DNA of 64,000 nucleotides, taken from positions 1 through 64,000 of the forward strand of contig DBFWPL010000008.1 of NCBI GenBank assembly GCA_048463395.1, read 5' to 3'. The stretch is from JAGAJR01 sp048463395 (GTDB lineage: Bacteria > Pseudomonadota > Alphaproteobacteria > RF32 > CAG-239). This document shows, one piece after another, positions 51,550 through 60,609 of the stretch (position 1 is the first letter of the stretch; the number at the start of each line of letters is the position of its first letter). The notes under the pieces are model-generated. The model saw only the letters and a list, made by a program, of their open reading frames with translations. It was not told where the DNA came from and made no database searches. Position numbers and translations under genes: made by a program.

Positions 51550-52281
51550 ATGAGTACACAAGTAGAGAAGAAACCACCTTTGGTGGGGAGCAAGAGTTCG
51601 TCAGTGCATTCCAATCTGGCGGTGTTTGAGACTTTTCGCGACTGGAAAGGGTTGCGTTCTGCAAAAGTTATTCCGAACGGGGCATACTTTGTTGCCGGAG
51701 TGGTGGATGATGTGTTAAAAAAACGAGTGTGCGATATTCATCCCAACATCTTTGTGCAGGGATATCGTCCTCATAGTTCAGACGGAACTTTTTCCGGAGA
51801 CAGACGTCGTTACGGGCGTTTGTTTATCGGAGGTTTCATGCCCAGACAATTTGAATATGAGGATGATCTCTATCTGGCAAAAGGAAACCTTTACCGAGCT
51901 GTCGACGATACCAGTTTCGAGATGGTAATGTATGACGGAGAATGGCTGATTAAGGCAAATGTTGAAGCTCTGTTTGCCCATATCTGTGAGGAATTGAGCT
52001 TGGAGAGACTCAGTCGTTGTAAGCGTTTTTGGCTCATGCCAACAAAATCTTGCGGATATTTTTTGAGAGGAAAAAAGTATCCCGTTCTTTCTCTGCTCGT
52101 CGGTAAAGCTGTTCCGATGGCCGGTGTTCAAAAGCAAGTGCTGGCTCTCGATCTGAACAGCGGCGTTCCCGGTCTGTTGGATTATTATAATCCTCTTGAC
52201 TTTGTGCGAATGCCCAAGGAGAAAGGTGCCGTTATTGACGATCGTTTTATCGTTGATGGGGACAATCTGCTGCGGAAGTAA
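51550..52281 (+). CDS. Unknown protein, possibly acquired from Bacteroidota
   Basis: This 243-residue soluble protein begins MSTQVEKKPPLVGSKSSSVH. Beta-rich segments (VIPNGAYFVAGVVDDVLKKR, RRYGRLFIGGFMPRQFEYED) and a second half with VLSLLVGKAVPMAG and GVPGLLDYYNPLDFVRMPK follow. No family, signal peptide or catalytic motif is recognised. It has no Shine-Dalgarno site; the leader is TTTTTTAATATTATTATCTT, as in the Bacteroidota-like genes at 40101-47087. It is monocistronic with its own terminator. Confidence 0.6.
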   Translation: MSTQVEKKPPLVGSKSSSVHSNLAVFETFRDWKGLRSAKVIPNGAYFVAGVVDDVLKKRVCDIHPNIFVQGYRPHSSDGTFSGDRRRYGRLFIGGFMPRQFEYEDDLYLAKGNLYRAVDDTSFEMVMYDGEWLIKANVEALFAHICEELSLERLSRCKRFWLMPTKSCGYFLRGKKYPVLSLLVGKAVPMAGVQKQVLALDLNSGVPGLLDYYNPLDFVRMPKEKGAVIDDRFIVDGDNLLRK

Positions 52282-52310
52282 TCTGTTTTCCGACAATATC
52301 AAAACAATAC

Positions 52311-52334
52311 AGGCAGTACCTTAGGGTGCTGCCT
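52311..52334 (+). terminator. Terminator of the unknown 243-residue gene
   Basis: AGGCAGTACC pairs with GGTGCTGCCT (one G-U) and is followed by TTTT. Confidence 0.7.
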
Positions 52335-52562
52335 TTTTGCTTGTTATGCAGAATAAAAAAGGAATCGCTGTAATTTATAAAATGAGAATGTTTTGTTGTT
52401 TTTGGTGTTTGTCGGGGATGATTGATTTATGTTTTCGGTAATTTTTTTGATTTTTTTGTAATTGTTTTATTTTTGTTATTGAAAAATAAATTTTTATTGC
52501 TTAAGTTAATGCTGTATTAGTTGTTTAGCAATTAAAAAAGTAACCCATATGGAGAAAATAAA

Positions 52563-53027
52563 ATGAAAAAACTTTTAAGTTTGTTCTGTGCAATCGTTGT
52601 TTTATCTGGTTGTTCAGCTTTCGATTCTAACGGTGGCTTGTTCGGTGGTTCTGAATGTGATTCTAGAGAAGCTCGTGATTTCATGGCAAATGCTAAAGAC
52701 AGAGTATTCTTCGCATTCGACAGTTCTGCTCTTTCCGACAATGCTGTTGAAGTTCTTCAAACTCAGGTTAAATGGTTGAAGAAGCATGAAAACGTTAATG
52801 TAATCGTTCAAGGTTACTGCGATGAAAGAGGTACAAGAGAATACAACTTGGCATTGGGTGAACGCCGTGCAAATGCTGTTAAACAATACTTGATTTCTCA
52901 AGGTATTGCTGCAGACAGAATTTCTACAATCTCTTACGGTAAAGAAAGACCTGCTGTTCTCGGCAACAACGAAGCAGCTTGGGCTCAGAACCGTCGTGCA
53001 GTTACTGTAGTTAAAGCTGCTAACTAA
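52563..53027 (+). CDS. pal: Peptidoglycan-associated lipoprotein Pal
   Basis: This 154-residue outer-membrane lipoprotein has the lipobox LSGC at Cys 19, then an OmpA-like peptidoglycan-binding domain (VIVQGYCDERGTREYNLALG, ERRANAVKQYLISQGI). It is part of the Tol-Pal system. tolQRAB are not in the window upstream; cpoB follows, which is half of the usual order. Confidence 0.96.
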   Translation: MKKLLSLFCAIVVLSGCSAFDSNGGLFGGSECDSREARDFMANAKDRVFFAFDSSALSDNAVEVLQTQVKWLKKHENVNVIVQGYCDERGTREYNLALGERRANAVKQYLISQGIAADRISTISYGKERPAVLGNNEAAWAQNRRAVTVVKAAN

Positions 53028-53055
53028 TCTTAGCAATTTTAACTGAAGGTTAAAA

Positions 53056-53081
53056 AACGTATCCTTAGTTCGGGATACGTT
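53056..53081 (+). terminator. pal terminator
   Basis: AACGTATCC/GGATACGTT encloses an eight-base loop, followed by seven more Ts. Confidence 0.75.
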
Positions 53082-53185
53082 TTTTTTATGCCGTGTGAAT
53101 AGCGTTTCTTTATTACTTGTGATTAAAAGCTTTTTATTCTAATGTATTTACAAAATTAACCTATCTGTTAACTCGCGGGGGAATG

Positions 53186-54034
53186 ATGAAAATTAGAAAT
53201 TTTGCAATTGCGTCTATGGGATTGTTTTTGGCGTCTCCGGTTTTTGCTCAAACGTCTTCGGAATTACAACGTCAGCTTGATGCCTTAAAAGAAGATGTTG
53301 TGGTGTTGCAAAGGCAGCTTTATCGCGATAAAAGCGACGGGATGATGCCTTCCGCGTCGGCATCTGACGTGCAGGTGCGTTTGGGGCAAATGGATGAACT
53401 GGTCAGGGAAGTTATCGGAAAGGTTGACCAGTTGGAATTTAAACTCAAAAAATATGATGAACGTTTGAATATGATTAACAAAGATATTGACGTCCGTTTA
53501 AAGATGATTGAGGGAAAGCCGATTAATTCCGGAGCGGGAACAGTATCTGCACAACCGGAAAAGTTTAACGCTCCGGTTGCCAATAATGCTCCGAAATCAA
53601 TTGTGGGCGACAGTATTAAAGGCGGTGATTTGAAACCTTTGCCGGGGCAGGATGTCAGTTTGATTTATCAGGAAGGATTAGACGCTTTGAAAGCCGGGGA
53701 TAATAATTTGGCCGAGGAGAAGTTTAATTTGATACTGACGAAATTTTCTTCAGATAAACTGGCCGGAAACGCTCAATATTGGCTGGGTGAAGTTTATTAC
53801 GGCAACAAGGATTTTGCCAAGGCGGCTGTTGCTTTTGCCAAAGGCTATGAAAATTATAAAAATGGTCCAAAAGGGCCGGACAGCCTGTTAAAGTTGGGGA
53901 TGTCCATGCGGGAGTTGAATAAAAAGGCTGAAGCTTGTGTGGCTTTTGTTAATCTTCCAAAAGAATTCCCAAAGGCGGCGGAGCCTTTGAAAGTTAAAGC
54001 CAAGGCTGAAGCTGACAAGCTAAAGTGTAAGTAA
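53186..54034 (+). CDS. cpoB: Cell division coordinator CpoB (YbgF)
   Basis: This exported protein (signal MKIRNFAIASMGLFLASPVF ending AQ) has an N-terminal coiled coil (about 25-110) that trimerises. A C-terminal TPR domain follows (YQEGLDALKAGDNNLAEEKF, GNAQYWLGEVYYGNKDFAKA). It links Tol-Pal with septal peptidoglycan synthesis. An ATG one codon earlier is too close to the GGGGGA site. Confidence 0.92.
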   Translation: MKIRNFAIASMGLFLASPVFAQTSSELQRQLDALKEDVVVLQRQLYRDKSDGMMPSASASDVQVRLGQMDELVREVIGKVDQLEFKLKKYDERLNMINKDIDVRLKMIEGKPINSGAGTVSAQPEKFNAPVANNAPKSIVGDSIKGGDLKPLPGQDVSLIYQEGLDALKAGDNNLAEEKFNLILTKFSSDKLAGNAQYWLGEVYYGNKDFAKAAVAFAKGYENYKNGPKGPDSLLKLGMSMRELNKKAEACVAFVNLPKEFPKAAEPLKVKAKAEADKLKCK

Positions 54035-54051
54035 GGCTGAACAAGTTTTAT

Positions 54052-55119
54052 ATGGAACGTTTTTTTGAAAAATATCCGCTTAAAGATAAAGTGGTTGCCG
54101 TCGGAGTTTCCGGCGGTGCCGACTCTTTGGCACTTGTTTTTCGCTTGAATGAGTATGGGCAGAAAAATGGGATAAAAATTGTTGCTCTGACAGTTGATCA
54201 TCGGCTTAGAGAAGAATCTGCTCAAGAGGCGGAATATGTGTCTGATTTGATGAAACGAGAAGGAATCGAACATCATGTTTTGGTTTGGGACGGAAGTAAG
54301 CCGCAAACCGGTATCGAAGAAGCTGCAAGGCAAGCCCGCTATGATTTGATAGGTCGGTATTGCCAAGAACACGGAATTAATATTTTGGCGATGGGGCACC
54401 ATCAGCAGGATCAGGCAGAGACTTTTTTGTTGCGTCTGCAGAGAGGAAGCGGCGTGTTTGGGCTTAGCGGGATTTTGCCCGTCAGCCATAGGGGAAGTTT
54501 GACAATTATTCGTCCGCAGTTGGAAGATACACCGCAAAGCCTTAAAGACTATTTGACGCGAAAAGGTATTGACTGGGTGGAGGATCCTTCTAACAAAAAC
54601 GAGGATTTTCTGCGGGTCAAAATCAGGCGTTTTCTTCCGGTGTTGGAGAAGGAACTTTCCCTTTCTGTCGCCAGGCTGGCCGGAACGGCCGGTGTTCTTG
54701 CCCGTACACGGGGATATATTGAGGAACAGACTAAAAAGTTTATTCATCATAATGTTCGTTTTTGGGACGAGGCAGGGGTTAGTTTTTCGGAGAAAGCTTT
54801 TGAGACACAGCATGAAGAAATCCGGTTTCAGGTTATGTCCTGTCTGATTAAAAAAATCGGCGGCAAAATTTATACCCCGGAAGCGGAAGAGGTTTTGCGT
54901 ATTTGTAAAAATATGGAATCTGATTTTTCAGGTTGTACTCTCGGTGGATGCGAGATTTTTGTTTTTCGGGGTAAAATCTGGGTTGTTCCCGAATTGAAAC
55001 TGAAAGAGAAAATCAGCAAGCAGAAATGGAAAGAATTTGTGGAAAAACATCCTCAATATAAAAAATTGGCTTTACCTTATAAATTAAGGTTGAGTTTAAT
55101 GTTGTCAAAACCTATATAA
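54052..55119 (+). CDS. tilS: tRNA(Ile)-lysidine synthetase
   Basis: This 355-residue PP-loop ATPase modifies C34 of the AUA-reading tRNA-Ile. The P-loop is VGVSGGADSLALVF; ILAMGHHQQDQAETFLLRLQRGSG and EDPSNKNEDFLRVKIR are also conserved. Somewhat shorter than many TilS proteins because the C-terminal domains are reduced. It lies between cpoB and ftsH, the common alphaproteobacterial order. Confidence 0.94.
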   Translation: MERFFEKYPLKDKVVAVGVSGGADSLALVFRLNEYGQKNGIKIVALTVDHRLREESAQEAEYVSDLMKREGIEHHVLVWDGSKPQTGIEEAARQARYDLIGRYCQEHGINILAMGHHQQDQAETFLLRLQRGSGVFGLSGILPVSHRGSLTIIRPQLEDTPQSLKDYLTRKGIDWVEDPSNKNEDFLRVKIRRFLPVLEKELSLSVARLAGTAGVLARTRGYIEEQTKKFIHHNVRFWDEAGVSFSEKAFETQHEEIRFQVMSCLIKKIGGKIYTPEAEEVLRICKNMESDFSGCTLGGCEIFVFRGKIWVVPELKLKEKISKQKWKEFVEKHPQYKKLALPYKLRLSLMLSKPI

Positions 55120-55155
55120 TAGGAAGTTGTATAAAAATTATTTTTAGGAAACGAA

Positions 55156-57021
55156 ATGAAACAGGGAAGAAACCTTATTATCTGGCTGGTTGCCATTGTC
55201 TTGTTATCATCTGTGATGAACGCTTTTACCGGAAATTCTAAACGAGGGAGTTCTGAAATTCTGGCGTTTTCGGATTTTATGAATGAAGCCGAAAATAAGC
55301 GGATTACGGAAGTTAAAATTGCCGGTCCGGATATTTCCGGAAAATTGGCTAACGGCAAAAGTTTTTATACGTATGCCCCCGATGATCCGCAAATGGTGGA
55401 AACATTGCGAAAGAACGGCGTTAAGGTTACCGCCGAGCCGGAAGATACTTCTGCCAATACATTTTGGGGCGTGGTGATTTCCTGGTTTCCGATGATTTTG
55501 TTAATCGGGGTGTGGATTTTCTTTATGCGTCAGGCAAATTCAGGTAACAACAAAGCCATGAGTTTCGGAAAGTCCCGTGCCAGATTGATTGAAAACACTA
55601 AAAAAGTTACATTTGCCGATGTGGCCGGTTGTGATGAATCCAAACAAGAATTGGAAGAGGTTATAGATTTTTTGCGGGATCCGACAAAGTTTCAGCGTTT
55701 GGGCGGTAAAATTCCAAAGGGTGTTTTATTGGTTGGCCCTCCGGGAACGGGTAAAACTTTGTTGGCAAAAGCTGTTGCCGGAGAAGCCAACGTGCCGTTC
55801 TTTTCGATTTCCGGTTCTGACTTCGTTGAAATGTTTGTCGGTGTCGGAGCTTCCCGTGTGCGGGATATGTTTGCTCAAGCTAAGAAAAACGCTCCTTGCT
55901 TGTTGTTTATTGATGAGATTGATGCTGTCGGTCGTCATCGCGGAGCCGGTTTGGGCGGCGGAAATGATGAACGCGAACAGACTTTGAACCAGTTATTGGT
56001 CGAGATGGACGGTTTTGAAGCCAATGAAAATATTATTTTAATTGCGGCGACCAACCGTCCGGATGTTCTGGATCCGGCTTTGTTGCGTCCGGGACGTTTC
56101 GACCGTCAGGTTACGGTTACGAATCCGGATATAAAAGGTCGGGAAGAAATCTTGAAGGTTCATGTTAAAAACGTGCCTTTGGCCAAAGATGTGAATTTGA
56201 CCGTGATTGCCCGAGGAACTCCGGGATTTTCGGGAGCCGATTTGGCGAATCTGGTAAATGAAGCCGCATTGTTGGCTGCCCGCAAGAATAAACATAAGGT
56301 AACATCAAAAGATTTTGATGATGCCAAAGATAAGGTGCTTATGGGAAATGAGCGGAAGTCCATGGCTATGGATGAAAAAGAAAAAACTCTGACCGCTTAT
56401 CATGAAGCAGGGCATGCTATTTGCAGTCTGTTTACCGAAGGTTCTGATCCTATTCACAAGGCGACGATTATTCCGAGGGGTCGGGCGTTGGGTATGGTTC
56501 AGCAGCTCCCAGAGAAAGACCGTTACTCTTTGTCTCGTCAACAGATGCATTCCCGTTTGTTGGTTTTGATGGGCGGGCGTGTGGCTGAAGAAATCAAATT
56601 CGGTTATGACGCGGTTACTTCAGGAGCTTCCGGAGATATTCAGATGGCAACCAATCTGGCTCGTTCCATGGTTACGGAATGGGGGATGAGTGATAAACTC
56701 GGTCCGGTTTTGTATGCCGAAAATTCCGGAGAAGTTTTCCTCGGAAAATCAGTTACTCAGAGTAAAAATGTGAGTGAAGATACGGCTCGGGCTGTTGATG
56801 CGGAAATCAAAAAACTGGTTACCGATGCCCATGCCGGAGCCACCAAACTTTTGACTGAAAAGAAAAAAGAATGGGAGACTCTGGCTGAAGCCCTCTTAGA
56901 ATATGAAACCTTAACCGGTGATGAAATAAAATCTCTGCTTGCCGGAGAGAAGATAGACAAGTCTAAAGAATCGCCGGTGAGCGAGGAGAAGAGGACGCAT
57001 TCTTCCATTCCCGAAATTTAA
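55156..57021 (+). CDS. ftsH: ATP-dependent zinc metalloprotease FtsH
   Basis: This 621-residue membrane protease has two N-terminal membrane helices and an AAA domain with GPPGTGKTLLAKAVAGEA and LLFIDEIDAVGRHRGAGLGG. The second region of homology is ATNRPDVLDPALLRPGRFD, and the zinc site is TAYHEAGHAICSL. It degrades misfolded membrane and regulatory proteins. tilS-ftsH-glmM is conserved. Confidence 0.97.
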   Translation: MKQGRNLIIWLVAIVLLSSVMNAFTGNSKRGSSEILAFSDFMNEAENKRITEVKIAGPDISGKLANGKSFYTYAPDDPQMVETLRKNGVKVTAEPEDTSANTFWGVVISWFPMILLIGVWIFFMRQANSGNNKAMSFGKSRARLIENTKKVTFADVAGCDESKQELEEVIDFLRDPTKFQRLGGKIPKGVLLVGPPGTGKTLLAKAVAGEANVPFFSISGSDFVEMFVGVGASRVRDMFAQAKKNAPCLLFIDEIDAVGRHRGAGLGGGNDEREQTLNQLLVEMDGFEANENIILIAATNRPDVLDPALLRPGRFDRQVTVTNPDIKGREEILKVHVKNVPLAKDVNLTVIARGTPGFSGADLANLVNEAALLAARKNKHKVTSKDFDDAKDKVLMGNERKSMAMDEKEKTLTAYHEAGHAICSLFTEGSDPIHKATIIPRGRALGMVQQLPEKDRYSLSRQQMHSRLLVLMGGRVAEEIKFGYDAVTSGASGDIQMATNLARSMVTEWGMSDKLGPVLYAENSGEVFLGKSVTQSKNVSEDTARAVDAEIKKLVTDAHAGATKLLTEKKKEWETLAEALLEYETLTGDEIKSLLAGEKIDKSKESPVSEEKRTHSSIPEI

Positions 57022-57045
57022 GGCCACTCTATGGTCTGTTACTTG

Positions 57046-57309
57046 TGGATTTCTTCCTCGTGTAGCTATTTGTACACGTCGTCAGAAATCCACTGCGTAT
57101 CAGCCGCATATATCGGCCTTAAAAAGTGTCTAATACAAATTGTGCGAGTTGAAAGTTTTCTCACGTACTAGTTTGTACGCTGCGGTACTTTCACTCTTCA
57201 ATCTTATTATATGTCTCATTATCCGAGCTAAATTCAGTGCGTATTTGTACACGTCGTTAGAAATCCACTGTGTACCAGTCGCATATATCGGCCTTAAAAA
57301 AGTGTCTAA
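57046..57309. repeat. Repeated hairpin elements between ftsH and glmM
   Basis: A 66-base unit at 57068-57133 recurs at 57243-57309 with only a few transitions. The first copy is the right part of a large hairpin (GTGGATTTC...GAAATCCAC with inner CGTGTA/TACACG). A related hairpin with TTTGTACG lies between them (about 57146-57196). No gene is found in 57022-57427. This looks like a palindromic interspersed repeat family. Confidence 0.55.
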
Positions 57310-57427
57310 ATATTTTGTAATATCCGTTAACATCTCTTGAAGTGAATATCTTGAGATTGTTTGTTGTGTTTTAGAAGGGATACTGTCAAAATACCACTCA
57401 TTGACTAATCTATGGAGAATTTTAATT

Positions 57428-58798
57428 ATGGAAAACAAATTGTTTGGAACTGACGGGGTTCGCGGTGTTGCCAATGTTTATCCGATGACGGCGGAATTTG
57501 CTTTTAGTTTGGCACGGGCTTGTGCCGATTTAGTTTGCACAAAGCGGAAAAAAGCCGCGATTGCCAAAGATACCCGTGTTTCCGGTGATATGTTGGAAGC
57601 GGCGATGATTGCCGGTTTTACTTCCCAGGGGGTTGATGTGGTAAAGCTTGGGGTAATGCCTACGCCTGCTTTAACAACGGTTACAGACAGTTTGGGTGTG
57701 GATATGGCTGTTATGATTACGGCTTCTCATAATCCTTTTCATGATAATGGTATTAAATTGATTGACAGTCAGGGCAACAAGTTTTCCGATACGGTTACGG
57801 CAGATGTGGAAGCCGCTGTCCAAAAGGGAGAGTTTTCTTTGAATCCGGATAAAATCGGCAAAGTGTATAAAAATGATGAGGCTTTGGAATGTTATGTTGC
57901 CGCTGCAAAATCCGTTACCGGAGAAGGACATCCGCTTAAAAGTTTGAGGGTGGTTCTGGATTGTGCCAATGGTGCTTTCTCTCAGATTATGCCTCAGGTT
58001 TTTAAGGATTTGGGAGCCGGGGTTATTGCTCTTGCAACAGAACCGGACGGATATAACATTAACAAAGATTGTGGCTCCCAACATGTGGAAAATCTGATTG
58101 AAACGGTCAAAAACAGTAGAGCCCAGTTAGGTATTGCCTGCGATGGGGACGGCGATCGTATCATTGTTTGTGATGAACAGGGAAACCGCTTGGACGGCGA
58201 CCAGATTATTGCGTTTTTGGGTAAGTATTTCAAAGATTCCGGAGAACTCGGAGCTAATACGGTTGTGGCCACAATTCTTTCCAATCCGGCATTAGACCGT
58301 TTCCTGAATTCAATCGGGGTTGATTGTGTCCGTGCGGCGGTTGGTGAACGTCATGTGATTGATAAGATGAAAGAACTCGGTTCCAATATCGGCGGAGAAG
58401 AATCCGGACATATGGTTATTTCCGATTATTCCAAAACCGGAGATGCCTTAGTTGTCGCTTTGGTTATCAGTTTGGGATTATTGAAAAGCGGTAAAAAAAT
58501 GAGTGAGATTTTCCCGTTGTTTCAGCCGATGTTGAAGAAACGGGTTGATACCAAGTTTACGTCCAAAGAGGAGATGTTATCCGCTTTTGAGCTGCCGGAG
58601 TTTAAATCGGCGATAGAGGCTGCGGAAAAGAAAATTGAAGGCAAAGGAAGAGTGTTGGTTCGTAAATCCGGTACCGAGCCGAAAATACAAGTTTGGGTTT
58701 GGGGAGATGATGCTTCTTTTGTGGAGGAAATGAACAAAAGTATGGCTTCTGTTTTGTTATCAGCCAAGGGATATAATTCTCAGAAGGATGTTTTATAA
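57428..58798 (+). CDS. glmM: Phosphoglucosamine mutase
   Basis: This 456-residue enzyme converts glucosamine-6-phosphate to glucosamine-1-phosphate for cell-wall precursors. The opening KLFGTDGVRGVANVYPMTAE, the phosphoserine loop MITASHNPFHDNGIKLIDSQ, the metal loop CDGDGDRIIVCDE and the C-terminal VRKSGTEPKIQVW are all present. ATG 57428 follows GGAG. Confidence 0.97.
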   Translation: MENKLFGTDGVRGVANVYPMTAEFAFSLARACADLVCTKRKKAAIAKDTRVSGDMLEAAMIAGFTSQGVDVVKLGVMPTPALTTVTDSLGVDMAVMITASHNPFHDNGIKLIDSQGNKFSDTVTADVEAAVQKGEFSLNPDKIGKVYKNDEALECYVAAAKSVTGEGHPLKSLRVVLDCANGAFSQIMPQVFKDLGAGVIALATEPDGYNINKDCGSQHVENLIETVKNSRAQLGIACDGDGDRIIVCDEQGNRLDGDQIIAFLGKYFKDSGELGANTVVATILSNPALDRFLNSIGVDCVRAAVGERHVIDKMKELGSNIGGEESGHMVISDYSKTGDALVVALVISLGLLKSGKKMSEIFPLFQPMLKKRVDTKFTSKEEMLSAFELPEFKSAIEAAEKKIEGKGRVLVRKSGTEPKIQVWVWGDDASFVEEMNKSMASVLLSAKGYNSQKDVL

Positions 58799-58901
58799 AA
58801 CCATATATGATAAGGGTTTAGGAAAATTGGTTAAGTTTTTATTTACCTTTAGAGCTTAAGGTTTAAATATTAAAAACTTCATCAATAAGCGGAGGCTTAA
58901 A

Positions 58902-59117
58902 ATGTACAGCGAAGTAAACAACGGATTTGATTGGTATAAAAACAAAACAATGAATGTCCGCCAACGCGGCAATATTGCTTTGATTGCAACTGCGACAATC
59001 AGAAACGGTGAGTTGGTTAATACTCCGGCAAGCAAACAACGCTATGTTTGGCCGACTTCTTTGGAAGCCAGAGATTCCAGAATTTTGAGCCGTCGTATTT
59101 GGGGACGTGAAGCTTAA
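58902..59117 (+). CDS. Small unknown protein (71 aa)
   Basis: It begins MYSEVNNGFDWYKNKTMNVR and ends SRILSRRIWGREA. A strong GGAGG site and promoter-like sequence upstream support expression. It is basic, with conserved-looking Trp residues, and without a signal or membrane helix. I do not recognise the family. The next gene follows after 25 bases. Confidence 0.55.
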   Translation: MYSEVNNGFDWYKNKTMNVRQRGNIALIATATIRNGELVNTPASKQRYVWPTSLEARDSRILSRRIWGREA

Positions 59118-59142
59118 AAATTAATCTTTCAGGAGAATTTCA

Positions 59143-59463
59143 TTGTTTAAGGGGTTGAGAGCCTTATTTGTTTCCGGTGCAATATGGAATCCGATGGTGT
59201 TAATCGGCGTAGTTTTCGGTTTGTGGCTGGGGGCTAAATTTGACGGTGAACAGATTTCTGAAATTTATCAGAATTACCGATTATATCTTTTGGCATTAAT
59301 TATTGCCGCAGCTTATAATTTTACATTGAAAAGAGTTTATAAAAACGGCGGAAATGAATTGGACTGGGGTGTTGTCTTGGGACATACGATAACATCGGTT
59401 ATCAAATTGGTCTTTTCCAGTTTGTTGGCTATTTCTTTTGTTGTTTTAATCAGTATTACTTAA
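59143..59463 (+). CDS. Small membrane protein (106 aa, three helices)
   Basis: It starts with TTG, seven bases after AGGAG. Helices lie at about residues 10-30, 47-60 and 78-105 (NPMVLIGVVFGLWLGAKFDG, YLLALIIAAAYNFTLKRVYK, SSLLAISFVVLISIT). No family is recognised. It is followed by a bidirectional terminator. Confidence 0.6.
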   Translation: MFKGLRALFVSGAIWNPMVLIGVVFGLWLGAKFDGEQISEIYQNYRLYLLALIIAAAYNFTLKRVYKNGGNELDWGVVLGHTITSVIKLVFSSLLAISFVVLISIT

Positions 59464-59468
59464 AAGAA

Positions 59469-59485
59469 AGCCCCGCAAAGGGGCT
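59469..59485. terminator. Bidirectional terminator
   Basis: AGCCCC/GGGGCT encloses a GCAAA loop between convergent genes, with A-rich and T-rich flanks. Confidence 0.65.
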
Positions 59486-59490
59486 CTATT

Positions 59491-59766
59491 TTATTCCGGT
59501 TTGATAAAGAAACCGGCGTAGACATGAAGTCCGTAATAATCCGCCAGTTTTTGAATGAGCGGCCAGTTAACTGCCTCCCGACCGATTTCCACATTATCCA
59601 AATCCCGCTGTTTGATGTGCAAGTCCATACAGATAACAGAGGAATTTATCTTCCTTTTCTGCCTGATGTGAAATAAGTGCATCCCTAAAGACCGTTGTAT
59701 GGCTTTGGCAACAGACTTGTTATTAGATTGGTAAAAAAAATTGGTTTTGATTTTATGTTCAGTCAT
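59491..59766 (-). CDS. Small XRE-type helix-turn-helix protein
   Basis: The 91-residue product from ATG 59766 has an XRE-like pattern (SLGMHLFHIRQKRKINSSVI, then DLDNVEIGREAVNWPLIQKL), suggesting DNA binding. It is short and single-domain. The target is unknown. The N-terminal 25 residues are basic. Confidence 0.6.
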   Translation of the reverse strand: MTEHKIKTNFFYQSNNKSVAKAIQRSLGMHLFHIRQKRKINSSVICMDLHIKQRDLDNVEIGREAVNWPLIQKLADYYGLHVYAGFFIKPE

Positions 59767-59825
59767 CATTTTTCAGACTCCTTAATTTTGTTTATTAAAA
59801 CAAAACCCTTGGGGGAACGCTAAGT

Positions 59826-60052
59826 AAAAAAGCAATATTATTGCTTTTTTATCTGCAAGTTCTTTGGAACATCTTAATGAGTGAGAGAAATGACAATGAA
59901 CGAAACGAATTTAGATGCCAAAGGAGCAACTGTGAAAAAAGCCTTAATTCTCCCTTAGGAACATAAGTTCACTGCGGTAGCTGTCGCTTACCTAGCTCAC
60001 TAATGTTTTCTAAGAGTTTGCAGACAAAAAGCACCTTTTTTAGGTGCTTTTT
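59826..60052. other. Intergenic region with two terminator-like hairpins and a tiny frame
   Basis: AAAAAAGCAA/TTGCTTTTTT (59826-59850) and AAAAAGCACCT/AGGTGCTTTTT (60026-60052) are both flanked by A/T runs. Between them is a 22-residue frame (59890-59958, MTMNETNLDAKGATVKKALI) containing AAAGGAG. The part from 60053 to 60264 has no gene and includes GGCAGG/CCTGCC complementarity. A small RNA between the hairpins is possible. Confidence 0.4.
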
Positions 60053-60264
60053 ACTTAGCACTCCCCCTTTTGAAGGAGTTGTTCTTTTTTCTACTAGGAG
60101 CTGCTACACTCCGCAATCCATCTCTGAACTGCAAAAAGGATGATAAAGCATAAAGATTAATTTGCAATTAAAATTCTAGGGCACAATCTCATAAGCGGCA
60201 GGGAGATGCCAACTTTCGCTTGTACCTGCCAGGTGCGGGTGTTTGTTCGGTACTGCTGATAAAA

Positions 60265-60288
60265 AATCTCTCCTGTTTAGGAGAGATT
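60265..60288 (-). terminator. Terminator of the YjfB-like gene
   Basis: AATCTCTCCT/AGGAGAGATT with loop GTTT is followed by six Ts on the minus strand. Confidence 0.8.
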
Positions 60289-60297
60289 GGGTTGATG

Positions 60298-60474
60298 TTA
60301 AATACTTATGTCAATATGTTGTCCTTGTGTGGAGGAGGCTGCCACAAGGCGTTCCGTATTTTCACGGACAACTTCGACTAATTGTTGTTGCAACTGGGCG
60401 GCGTTTTTAATTGCACTTAACTGCATTTGGTTGACCGCCAGAGCATAAGAACTGAGAGCTCCTAATTCTGCCAT
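60298..60474 (-). CDS. YjfB-like putative motility protein (58 aa)
   Basis: This short frame starts MAELGALSSYALAVNQMQLS and ends SSTQGQHIDISI. The helical body and the final GQxIDI segment match the small YjfB/putative motility family. GGGAG precedes the ATG and a clear terminator follows, so it is a real gene. Flagellar genes fliO/fliP in the window agree with a motility link. The exact role in this family is unknown. Confidence 0.65.
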   Translation of the reverse strand: MAELGALSSYALAVNQMQLSAIKNAAQLQQQLVEVVRENTERLVAASSTQGQHIDISI

Positions 60475-60609
60475 TTTTTTCTCCCTGATACAAATTTTAT
60501 TATACCATAAAACTCCTAAACTTTCATTAATTTGTTTTGGACAAAACTGTGGATTTTTGGAAAAAAGTATGCTATGTTCAGGTAATTTTTAATTGATTGA
60601 AGTTGAAAA

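Noticed and set aside
59850..60264. tmRNA, SRP RNA, 6S RNA or a c-di-GMP riboswitch
   Set aside because: None of the diagnostic conserved sequences of these RNAs could be found on either strand.
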